21,959 bases of DNA from the NCBI GenBank assembly GCA_002361335.1, contig DESS01000055.1, forward strand, positions 1 to 21,959, written 5' to 3'. Positions 15,197 to 21,959 of this stretch are shown piece by piece. Source of the stretch: Richelia sp. UBA3308. GTDB lineage: Bacteria > Cyanobacteriota > Cyanobacteriia > Cyanobacteriales > Nostocaceae. The notes beneath the pieces were generated by a model. The model was given only the letters and a program-made list of their open reading frames with translations. It had not been told where the DNA came from and did not search any database. Every line of letters starts with the position of its first letter. Within the stretch, counting starts at the first letter, position 1. A program made the position numbers and the translations under genes.

Positions 15197-15757
15197 TTAT
15201 TTATCTTGATTTTCTAGTTGTTGTCTAACTTCTTCTAAACTCAAACCCAATTCTTTTGCAGTGTCTGACAAACTTAATCCCAATCGTAAAAATACAGGTA
15301 TAAGTTGTAAACTTTTCTGTCGTGCACCTTGTTCTATTCCTTGTTCTATTCCTTCTTCTCTTCCTTCTTGATAAACTCGGGTTTGTTTCAAATCGCTTAA
15401 TCCAAACATGGCTTCAATCTCCTTTCTGCTCATTTTAGGAAATTTGTAAACTAAGATTGTCTCTATCAATTGTAATAACTGTCTTTGCTGCTGTTGGTTG
15501 TTTATTTGTTGCTGGGTTCTGGCAATCAAATCTCTTGCAGCACCAATGGCTGTGTTTTCATCTTCAATGATTAATTTTATGGTAGCAATTCCAACTGGTA
15601 GGGATGTTGTTTCTCCTAATTCATTTAGATAAATCCTGTTTACACGTCCACTTTCAAAGAATTCGGTGTAATGATTAATATCGGCTGTATCTAGATTGCG
15701 ACTGGGATAAATTACTATTGCCCGCCAAGAATTTTTCGGTTTGTTTTGACGGAGGTA
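15197..15757 (-). pseudogene. DUF2887/Rpn-family protein, C-terminal part (gene split by TnpB element)
   Basis: This is the 3' portion of a cyanobacterial DUF2887 gene (Rpn-like, PD-(D/E)XK nuclease-related). Read on the minus strand from the insertion point it gives YLRQNKPKNSWRAIVIYPSR, then RVNRIYLNELGETTSLPVG, and on through ETILVYKFPKMSRKEIEAMF and GLSDLKQTRVYQEGREEG to a stop at 15197, all typical of the family C-terminus. The EGIEQGIEQGARQ stretch is its usual charged repeat. The N-terminal part lies at 17366-17616, beyond the inserted element. A 110-residue frame from 15529 remains open but lacks the nuclease core, so it is unlikely to be active. Confidence 0.85.
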
Positions 15758-15777
15758 TTTAGTTTTAACTTAATAAA

Positions 15778-15800
15778 CATAGTCAGATATATACAAATAT
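15778..15800 (+). repeat. Left inverted repeat of the TnpB element
   Basis: It begins CATAGTCAGATATATACAAA and matches the reverse complement of 17332-17354 at 21 of 23 positions. Confidence 0.75.
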
Positions 15801-16009
15801 AGTCAGATGTCCGTTATAATAAATTCCGTAATACGCTGTATTAGCTGGGTATTATAAAACTTCGCCCCTATTATATACAAATAGAATCAAGCATCATCAC
15901 TGATAATTCTTCTTCATGTTCACAATGACTTTTGTTACGTGTAATGTACTTATAACTAGATAATAATGTTTAATATATAGGGTTGGGGTCGATATACAGC
16001 AATACAACT

Positions 16010-17320
16010 ATGCAGTTGGTAGAAAAGCACGTAATTAATAAATCCCATAAATATTGGTCAGAATGCGATAAGCTTTGTTTGAATTCCAACATGATTCGTA
16101 ATCAAGGACTTTATATACAGCGTCAATCATGGTTTTACGGTCATGGTGTAATAAAGTTTGGTAAAACCGAATTACATAAAAACATTGATGCATTAATGAA
16201 ACAAACAGCTTGTTATCACTTTTTACCTGCATTTCTAGCTCAACAAGTTATGAAATCAGTAAACGAAGAATGGACAAGCTTTTTTAATGCCATAAAACAA
16301 TGGAAACTGGATAAAAGTTGTTTTACTGGTAGACCAAAACCACCAAAATATAAACCACGTTATCAAGGACGTTATAAAGTTACTTACCCTCACACAAGAG
16401 CTTATAAAAAAGCGAAGAGAAATGGAATAATTCACCTATACAAAACTAATATTCGCATTCAATCCAAACATTCAAATAATTATGATTGTGTACGGATTAT
16501 ACCAGCAACTGGTTGTTATGTAATCGAAGTAGTTTATAGACTAAAACAATCGGACTATGAAGTAAATACAGATAAAAACTATATTGCAGCGATTGATTTA
16601 GGTGTAAATAACCTTGCGGCTGTAACTTCCAACAAGCCCGGTTTTCAACCGATTCTTATTAATGGCAGACCGATAAAATCAATTAACAATCGCTATAATA
16701 AATTAATCTCTAAGTTGCGTAGTATCAACAAAAAATTACATGGTTTACATTGGTCAAATCGAATGGAATTGATGACTAGAAGAAGGAATCACCGACTTGA
16801 TTCTTATTTACATAGAGCATCAAAATTACTAATTCAAACTCTTGTTAGTTCAGGTATCGGTACTTTAGTAATCGGTTTGAATCCAGACTGGAAACGTAAT
16901 TGTAATATGGGGAAAGTAAACAATCAAAAATTCGTTTCTTTGCCTCATAATAAATTTGTTGATATGTTGACTTATAAGGGATTTTTAGCAGGAATAAAAG
17001 TTTATACAAGGGAAGAATCTTATACTAGTAAGGCAAGTTTTCTCGAACTAGATGGTATTCCCTATTATGGAAAGGTACAGGATAATTGGAAACCAAGCGG
17101 TACAAGAATCAAACGTGGCTTATATCGTTCCAAATCTGGCTTAATAAATGCCGATGTTAATGCTTCTTATAACATCTTGAGAAAAGAATTCCCCGATGCT
17201 TTTAGCCAGGGGATTAAGGGTTGTGTAGTTCAGCCAAGGTTAGTTAACGTACCAGGATACAAGCATAAATCCGGCAAATGTCCCATTGCTTGTCCCATAC
17301 AGCATACTAACTCAAACTAA
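16010..17320 (+). CDS. tnpB: TnpB, RNA-guided nuclease-like protein with atypical RuvC site
   Basis: 436 residues from ATG at 16010. The N-terminus MQLVEKHVINKSHKYWSECD matches the usual start of this subgroup; TTG at 15983 is less likely. TnpB proteins are RNA-guided DNA endonucleases of IS200/IS605-type elements and ancestors of Cas12. RuvC-I is intact (IAAIDLGVNNLAAV, Asp196), and RuvC-III is present as NADVNASYNI (Asp382). The usual RuvC-II Glu is replaced: TLVIGLNPDWK has Gly289 where canonical proteins have IEDL. Two Glu residues (335, 336) lie in YTREESYTSKAS. The four-Cys zinc finger usual before RuvC-III is missing. The 3' end lies 11 nt from the right inverted repeat, the expected place for an omega-RNA. 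Confidence 0.88.
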   Translation: MQLVEKHVINKSHKYWSECDKLCLNSNMIRNQGLYIQRQSWFYGHGVIKFGKTELHKNIDALMKQTACYHFLPAFLAQQVMKSVNEEWTSFFNAIKQWKLDKSCFTGRPKPPKYKPRYQGRYKVTYPHTRAYKKAKRNGIIHLYKTNIRIQSKHSNNYDCVRIIPATGCYVIEVVYRLKQSDYEVNTDKNYIAAIDLGVNNLAAVTSNKPGFQPILINGRPIKSINNRYNKLISKLRSINKKLHGLHWSNRMELMTRRRNHRLDSYLHRASKLLIQTLVSSGIGTLVIGLNPDWKRNCNMGKVNNQKFVSLPHNKFVDMLTYKGFLAGIKVYTREESYTSKASFLELDGIPYYGKVQDNWKPSGTRIKRGLYRSKSGLINADVNASYNILRKEFPDAFSQGIKGCVVQPRLVNVPGYKHKSGKCPIACPIQHTNSN

Positions 17321-17331
17321 GTAGATAGTCG

Positions 17332-17354
17332 ATATTTGTCTATATTTGACTATG
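17332..17354 (-). repeat. Right inverted repeat of the TnpB element
   Basis: It is the inverted partner of 15778-15800 with two mismatches. It also lies in a local hairpin, with ATAGTC just before it and GACTAT at its outer end. Confidence 0.75.
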
Positions 17355-17365
17355 CGAAAGGTAAC

Positions 17366-17616
17366 TATAAAGCTACTTCTGAAAATAGCCGCAAATAAAT
17401 TTCTTCGTCGGTTTGAAATTGAACTTCTACAAAATAAATGGGATTTTCTTCTCCTTGAGTAGGAAGAAATACACCATCGATTCGGAATGCTGTTTGTTTA
17501 ATTTCGACGGAGGAGAATTCGTAAGCATCTGCTGTTTGAGGTAAGTTACCGATTAATTCAAAAAAGATGCTGGGGATTTCTTTAAAAAGGCGGTAGAAGA
17601 TGCTATCTGTTTTCAC
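17366..17616 (-). pseudogene. DUF2887/Rpn-family protein, N-terminal part
   Basis: From GTG at 17616 the protein begins MKTDSIFYRLFKEIPSIFFE, the canonical opening of cyanobacterial DUF2887 proteins. It continues with VEIKQTAFRIDGVFLP and FVEVQFQTDEEIYLRLF; the Asp and the ExQ signature belong to the PD-(D/E)XK-like nuclease core. It stops after FSEVAL within a few bases of the TnpB element. Joined to 15757-15197 it would give about 269 residues, the usual family length. The break after the core's first strands should abolish function. Confidence 0.85.
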
Positions 17617-17812
17617 GCGGTTGTAATACTTAATTTTGGCACCCTCACAGAATTTTACCGCGCTATTGGTTGTAAGATAGTGCTTTGGGGTTAATTTTCC
17701 TTATCCCCATAGATATCCAAGAGGCGGATTCCTATATTAGATTCTAATTAGTAAATATAACCATTAAATACTAAGAATTTTCAAGTCAATATTGCCGGTT
17801 GGTTTCAACTTG

Positions 17813-17841
17813 TTGAGAATAATGGTTAAAGTGGGTATAAA
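17813..17841 (+). promoter_or_regulatory. Candidate sigma70-type promoter for dnaK
   Basis: TTGAGA (17813-17818) and TATAAA (17836-17841) are separated by exactly 17 nt, and each box matches consensus at five of six positions. Transcription would begin near 17848, giving a leader of about 410 nt before dnaK. Confidence 0.5.
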
Positions 17842-18017
17842 AGATATTTTTAAATCAGATTTACACCAATAAAACTAACCTTCAAACTCTATTTTTTCGC
17901 AAAAAGACGGCAAACACGACTCTAATGTTACGGTTCACCCGAATTACTCATAGTATTAATTCTCATACATTAGACATTGTGCAAGCAAACACTGTGTTAC
18001 CCTGATTTGAGCCATAA

Positions 18018-18158
18018 TTACCCTAAAAAACCTATGAAGCATAACCGTCCAATTGCGGGTTCGGGAAACCACCCTTCATTCACTGGCTGCACAGGCTCAG
18101 TATAGATAACAGTGTAATCAGGATAGCCAGTGGGGATGGGGCTTAATTTAGCTTTCAT
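18018..18158 (-). CDS. Possible small protein (46 codons), antisense to the dnaK leader
   Basis: From ATG at 18158 the minus-strand frame reads MKAKLSPIPTGYPDYTVIYT, then EPVQPVNEGWFPEPAIGRLC, ending FIGFLG. AAAGG lies a few bases before the ATG. Pro, Tyr and Trp are frequent and codon choice looks coding-like, but no family is recognised. It overlaps the dnaK leader in antisense. It could equally be a gene remnant or chance. Confidence 0.3.
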   Translation of the reverse strand: MKAKLSPIPTGYPDYTVIYTEPVQPVNEGWFPEPAIGRLCFIGFLG

Positions 18159-18194
18159 ATTGATGCCTTTACTGGCTGCTTATTTAAAGCCAGT
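18082..18194 (+). promoter_or_regulatory. Alternating inverted 7-mers in the dnaK leader
   Basis: ACTGGCT occurs at 18082-18088 and 18171-18177; its complement AGCCAGT occurs at 18125-18131 and 18188-18194. Either ACTGGCT can pair with either downstream AGCCAGT, so two mutually exclusive folds are possible. The last pair forms a compact hairpin (18171-18194) with a 10-nt loop, about 65 nt before the dnaK start. Confidence 0.45.
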
Positions 18195-18260
18195 TACCTC
18201 AAATAAATCCTTTTATATTCCCATTCATTGTTTTTGTAGTTATACGGAGCCAAAATAAAA

Positions 18261-20180
18261 ATGGCAAAAGTAGTTGGAATTGACTTAGGTACAACTAATT
18301 CTTGCGTAGCAGTAATGGAAGGTGGTAAGCCCACGGTTATTGCTAATGCTGAGGGTTTTCGTACAACTCCTAGTGTTGTCGCCTTCGCGAAAAATGGCGA
18401 TCGCCTTGTGGGACAAATTGCGAAGCGTCAAGCGGTGATGAATCCCGACAATACTTTTTATTCGGTTAAGCGTTTTATTGGACGTAAGTTTGACGAAATC
18501 ACCCACGAAGCAACGGAAGTTTCTTATAAAGTAATTCGCGACGGTAATGGGAATGTAAAACTTGATTGTCCCCAAGCTGGTAAGCAGTTTGCTCCGGAAG
18601 AAATTTCGGCGCAAGTTCTTCGCAAGTTGGTTGAAGATGCTAGTAAGTATACTGGCGAAACCATTACCCAAGCAGTTATCACGGTTCCAGCATACTTTAA
18701 TGACTCCCAGCGCCAAGCAACCAAAGACGCTGGTAAAATTGCCGGTATTGAAGTATTACGGATTATTAACGAACCTACCGCCGCTTCTTTGGCCTATGGT
18801 TTAGATAAGAAGAGCAACGAAACCATTTTGGTATTTGACCTTGGTGGTGGTACTTTTGACGTATCTATCTTGGAAGTAGGTGACGGTGTATTTGAAGTAC
18901 TTTCTACTTCTGGTGATACCCATCTTGGTGGTGACGATTTCGATAAGAAAATCGTTGATTTCTTAGCTCAAGAATTCCAAAAGCAAGAAGGTATTGATTT
19001 AAGGAAAGATAAGCAAGCTTTACAGCGTTTAACTGAAGCTGCAGAAAAAGCTAAAATTGAACTTTCCAGCGTTACTCAAACTGAAATCAATTTACCATTT
19101 ATTACCGCAACTCAGGATGGCCCCAAGCACTTGGATACAACCCTGACTCGCGCTCAATTTGAAGAAATTTGCTCTGACTTAATCGATCGCAGTCGCATTC
19201 CGGTTGAAAATGCATTGCGCGATGCGAAATTAACCAAAGAGAATATTGATGAAATCGTATTAGTTGGTGGTTCAACACGTATTCCCGCAGTACAAGAAGT
19301 AGTTAAGCGCGTATTAGGAAAAGAACCCAACCAAACTGTTAACCCCGACGAAGTTGTGGCAGTTGGTGCTGCTATTCAAGCTGGTGTACTTGCTGGCGAC
19401 GTTACCGGAATTTTACTCTTAGATGTAAGTCCATTGTCCTTGGGTGTGGAAACTCTCGGTGGCGTAATGACCAAAATTATTCCTCGTAACACCACCATTC
19501 CTACCAAAAAATCCGAAGTATTTTCTACTGCAGTAGACGGACAAACCAATGTGGAAATTCACGTACTCCAAGGTGAGCGTGAAATGTCCAACGATAACAA
19601 GAGTTTGGGAACCTTCCGTCTTGATGGAATTCCTCCCGCACCCCGTGGAGTACCCCAAATTGAAGTAACTTTCGATATTGACGCTAACGGTATCTTGAAC
19701 GTTACCGCTAAAGATAAAGGTACTGGTAAAGAGCAATCCATCAGCATCACCGGTGCTTCTACTTTGGATAAAACCGAAGTTGAAAGAATGGTTAACGAAG
19801 CCGAGCAGTTTTCTTCTACCGACAAAGATCGTCGTGAGAAAATCGATCGCAAAAACCAAGCCGATTCCTTGGCCTATCAAGCAGAAAAGCAGTTGCAAGA
19901 ATTGGGAGATAAAGTTCCCGCAGACGACAAAACCAAAATCGAAGGTTTAGTCAAAGACTTGAAAGAAGCCGTCACCAAAGAAGACGACGAGCAAATTCAA
20001 AAGTTAATGCCAGAATTGCAACAAGCACTATTCACAGTTGGTAGCAATATGTATCAACAAGCTGGTGGTGCTCCCGATGGTGCTACTCCTAACGGTGCTA
20101 CTGGAGATGCAGGTGCAGGTGCAGGTGCTACTTCCACTGGTGATGATGTAATTGATGCTGATTTTACTGAGTCTAAGTAG
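18261..20180 (+). CDS. dnaK: Molecular chaperone DnaK (Hsp70)
   Basis: An ATP-dependent chaperone that binds exposed hydrophobic segments and works with J-proteins and GrpE in the cytosol. It has 639 residues, the usual length. Nucleotide-binding domain motifs are VGIDLGTTNSCVAV near the start, VFDLGGGTFDVSIL at about 191-204 and VGGSTRIPAVQ further on. The interdomain linker LLLDVSPLSLGVET is at about 383-396. The substrate-binding domain and helical lid follow, then a Gly/Ala-rich tail ending DDVIDADFTESK, a common end in bacterial DnaK. The start is supported by GGAG about 12 nt upstream. It appears to be transcribed alone: the promoter is at 17813 and a terminator follows. Cyanobacteria carry several dnaK genes; this most resembles the DnaK2 type, but that assignment is tentative. 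Confidence 0.98.
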   Translation: MAKVVGIDLGTTNSCVAVMEGGKPTVIANAEGFRTTPSVVAFAKNGDRLVGQIAKRQAVMNPDNTFYSVKRFIGRKFDEITHEATEVSYKVIRDGNGNVKLDCPQAGKQFAPEEISAQVLRKLVEDASKYTGETITQAVITVPAYFNDSQRQATKDAGKIAGIEVLRIINEPTAASLAYGLDKKSNETILVFDLGGGTFDVSILEVGDGVFEVLSTSGDTHLGGDDFDKKIVDFLAQEFQKQEGIDLRKDKQALQRLTEAAEKAKIELSSVTQTEINLPFITATQDGPKHLDTTLTRAQFEEICSDLIDRSRIPVENALRDAKLTKENIDEIVLVGGSTRIPAVQEVVKRVLGKEPNQTVNPDEVVAVGAAIQAGVLAGDVTGILLLDVSPLSLGVETLGGVMTKIIPRNTTIPTKKSEVFSTAVDGQTNVEIHVLQGEREMSNDNKSLGTFRLDGIPPAPRGVPQIEVTFDIDANGILNVTAKDKGTGKEQSISITGASTLDKTEVERMVNEAEQFSSTDKDRREKIDRKNQADSLAYQAEKQLQELGDKVPADDKTKIEGLVKDLKEAVTKEDDEQIQKLMPELQQALFTVGSNMYQQAGGAPDGATPNGATGDAGAGAGATSTGDDVIDADFTESK

Positions 20181-20243
20181 TCATGGAACGTGGTGAGTGA
20201 AAACCTCACCTTTAACTTAATCTTTAACTTAATAATGTTTTCT

Positions 20244-20275
20244 ATCCCCGCGATTATTGGAATCTGGGGATTTTT
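20244..20275 (+). terminator. dnaK terminator
   Basis: ATCCCC (20244-20249) pairs with GGGGAT (20266-20271), with an inner GATT/AATC stem around a 5-nt loop, followed by TTTTT. It lies about 65 nt after the stop codon. Confidence 0.75.
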
Positions 20276-20374
20276 GATTAATTGTTAGTTATATAGTTAT
20301 TTGTTGTTAGTACTGCTTATATTACCTTCGGTAAATTACTTGTAATATCATGAAGCAATCTCAACACTTTGGGA

Positions 20375-21145
20375 TTACTTGATATTACTCCTAACTTTTT
20401 TCGATATCAAACCCAAACCTAAAACGCCCAAAATACCTAAAATACAAGTTGGTTCGGGAACAGATGCAATACTGAGGGTATTAATTGCAAATGCACGGTT
20501 ATTTTCTGAGGTACGGAACACCAACCGCGAAATATCAGCTTTATCGCTTGTAATGCCAAGAAACACGGCAGAATTATCTAGGGCTAGAGAAGAAGTACCT
20601 GGAGTTGAAAAAGTCCCCAGCAAGTTATTCTCTTCATCAAAAGCAGAAACAAATGCAGTAAAGTTGAGAGTATCATCTACAGCGATTTGACTGCCAGCAC
20701 CTTTTACTGGCTTGTCAAAATTAATACTCAAAGGACCTGGGTTTCCAGGAGCGGGAAAAGTACCGGGTAAAAAACCTGTAAAAAGAAGATAATCGCCAGT
20801 CGCAAAGTTAGTCGGAATTCCTTCAGATTCAGGTAAAGTTTGAAATACAAATGGTGGAGTGAATCCATCTACTTGGGGAATTTCAACGTTTAATTCTAAA
20901 TTCCTTTCAGATGTTGCTGTTTAGGAGTTAGGTAGAAAATCTTCAGGATTGCGAGAGCGTGGATTAAATACTTTACCATTACTTAACCAATCAACATCGT
21001 CATTACTTTGTAAAGCATCTCTTTGAGAAATAAATACAACTGCTTGCACTTGTGAAGGTACAAAAGCGATCGAGCTAGTAAATACTCCTAGAAAAAAAGT
21101 AATATACAATTGGTAAGCTGAAAAATTCCTGATTTTGGCAGTCAT
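20375..21145 (-). pseudogene. PEP-CTERM protein gene with an in-frame stop
   Basis: PEP-CTERM proteins are exported and sorted at the membrane by an exosortase. From ATG at 21145 a signal peptide is clear (YITFFLGVFTSSIAFVPSQV), then the mature part runs to DFLPNS and a TAA at 20923-20921. The same frame continues without another stop for 181 codons: TATSERNLELNVEIPQVDGF, GDYLLFTGFLPGTF and FDKPVKGAGSQIAVDD, ending in a complete sorting signal with SVPEP, a hydrophobic stretch (ILGILGVLGLGLI) and basic SKKVR. A single nonsense change (for example CAA to TAA) therefore split one gene of 256 codons. An isolated downstream start at TTG 20731 would lack export and is unlikely. Confidence 0.82.
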
Positions 21146-21190
21146 ATTAAAACCCTTAGGAATATGTAATTTCCCTTATTATTTCTCGTT

Positions 21191-21922
21191 ATGCCATCTT
21201 TATTTAAGAAGATTTTGCAAAGTTCACCTGCATCCCATCTTAGAGAGCGAAAGTTACTGCTAATTCCTCGTTTCGAGCGACGAGGATTCTTTTTGTTATT
21301 TACTTTTATGACTATTTTGGGATGGGTTGGAGGTGGAATTGCCAGTCTTGCTTTAGAAAAAATTTTGCGCGAAAATATACCCGTATATTTTGCTCAAAAT
21401 CACATATTGTGGTATAAGATTGCAAAATTAATCGCTAGTAGTTTATTTGCATTGATTTTCGCTGCGGATCAATCTATTCCCTTAAGTAAATATATATCTG
21501 GTTGGTGGTGGATGATTGCAACTGCAATCGGCTGGTTATTTGCTGATACTGTTTCTACAGCTTGGATTGCTTATATTTCATCTATTGCAAGATCGACAAA
21601 TCAAATATCATCACAAGTAGTTATATTTTTGGGAATATTATCAACTTTTGCTTATATTTTTTCTGGTTTGTGGGTGGGTTTATTGCAATGGCTAGTGTTG
21701 CGAAGATATACCTCACCTATATGTTGGTGGAATTTTGTACCTTCTATTTCATATTTTGTTATTAGTATTTCGTTATTATTAGTTTCTCTTCTACAAAATT
21801 TGATTCCAGTAATGTATAGGGATATGATTTTGTATTTAGTAGAACAGGGGTTAACAGCTTTAATTTTGGCTGTGATTCCGGCTATTAGTTTTTGTCGTTT
21901 GCAGAAGAAATATTATCAATAA
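21191..21922 (+). CDS. Multi-pass membrane protein, hypothetical
   Basis: 243 residues, mostly hydrophobic, with a basic N-terminus (MPSLFKKILQ...LRERKLLLIPRFERR) followed by about six membrane segments, including GFFLLFTFMTILGWVGGGIA, WWWMIATAIGWLFA, VVIFLGILSTFAYIFSGLWV and YFVISISLLLVSLLQNLI. The LQWLVLRR motif after the fourth segment occurs in a group of uncharacterised cyanobacterial membrane proteins. No catalytic residues are evident, and no Shine-Dalgarno sequence is visible. It is divergent from the PEP-CTERM gene with a short shared spacer (21146-21190). Confidence 0.75.
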   Translation: MPSLFKKILQSSPASHLRERKLLLIPRFERRGFFLLFTFMTILGWVGGGIASLALEKILRENIPVYFAQNHILWYKIAKLIASSLFALIFAADQSIPLSKYISGWWWMIATAIGWLFADTVSTAWIAYISSIARSTNQISSQVVIFLGILSTFAYIFSGLWVGLLQWLVLRRYTSPICWWNFVPSISYFVISISLLLVSLLQNLIPVMYRDMILYLVEQGLTALILAVIPAISFCRLQKKYYQ

Positions 21923-21959
21923 TTTACGAAGGAAGAAGTAATTTGTAGGGTGTATTACG

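Larger units (their letters stand above)
15756..17367 (+). mobile_element. Solo-TnpB insertion element (IS200/IS605-IS1341 type)
   Basis: The boundaries come from rejoining the interrupted DUF2887 gene: left flank GGAGG plus right flank TATAAAGC restores the frame across EVAL-YLRQN. TAT occurs at both junctions but only once in the rebuilt gene, leaving a 2-3 bp ambiguity or target duplication. The element is about 1.6 kb and carries only tnpB, with no tnpA. Near its ends are 23-bp inverted repeats with 21 matches (15778-15800 and 17332-17354). The left end also repeats ATAGTCAGAT at 15779 and 15799. The right end can fold with ATAGTC against GACTAT. Without tnpA, transposition would need help in trans. 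Confidence 0.8.
17617..18260 (+). other. dnaK upstream region
   Basis: It contains the promoter at 17813-17841, alternating ACTGGCT/AGCCAGT motifs at 18082-18194 and, on the minus strand, a possible 46-codon gene (18018-18158). No CIRCE-type repeat was recognised. The remainder holds nothing I can name. Confidence 0.55.

Noticed and set aside
17920..18260. CIRCE/HrcA operator before dnaK
   Set aside because: No TTAGCACTC-N9-GAGTGCTAA-like inverted repeat is present.
21944..21959. GTAGGGTGTATTACG at the window end
   Set aside because: It resembles the start of a dispersed cyanobacterial repeat, but the window ends before this can be judged.

Overview
The window comes from the chromosome of a cyanobacterium, most likely a filamentous, heterocyst-forming (Nostocales/Calothrix/Rivularia-like) one. 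Evidence: adjacent psaA and psaB for the photosystem I reaction centre; six copies of the highly iterated palindrome HIP1 (GCGATCGC at 2119, 2884, 4610, 8858, 13373 and 18397); heptanucleotide short tandem repeats of the type known from Calothrix and Nostoc; AT-rich intergenic DNA; and gene families typical of cyanobacteria (GLVG-type Crp/Fnr regulators, DUF2887/Rpn proteins, PEP-CTERM proteins, solo TnpB).

Layout. 1-417: end of a nucleoside 2-deoxyribosyltransferase gene broken by a one-base shift in an A run. 735-5514 (minus): psaA then psaB, separated by a 298-bp spacer that is almost entirely two facing heptamer arrays, and ending in a hairpin terminator. 5515-6190: psaA control region, shared with a divergent lipoprotein gene (6191-7510). 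7511-8290: non-coding, with one copy of a MITE-like element. 8291-10305: two tandem Crp/Fnr-family paralogues, each followed by a near-identical 16-bp palindrome. 10306-11144: gene-poor, possibly decayed DNA. 11145-12974: a small zinc-ribbon protein, a small hypothetical and a J-domain/coiled-coil protein. 13105-13728: an Ada-like O6-methylguanine methyltransferase. 13729-14086: a large hairpin and the second, inverted MITE-like copy. 14087-15097 (minus): dusB. 15197-17616 (minus): a DUF2887/Rpn gene cut in two by a roughly 1.6-kb solo-TnpB element on the opposite strand. 18261-20180: dnaK behind a good promoter and a long leader containing alternating inverted 7-mers. 20375-21145 (minus): a PEP-CTERM protein gene with an in-frame stop. 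21191-21922: a multi-pass membrane protein.

How it fits together. Housekeeping genes (psaAB, dusB, dnaK) are separated by accessory and decaying DNA. Three genes are disrupted, each differently: frameshift, insertion and nonsense mutation. The most interesting material is non-coding or mobile: the psaA-psaB repeat palindrome, the MITE-like pair, the TnpB element with an atypical RuvC site and a reconstructable empty site, the palindromes beside the crp paralogues, and the dnaK leader. I see no complete new defence or biosynthetic system. No tRNA, rRNA or CRISPR array was recognised.
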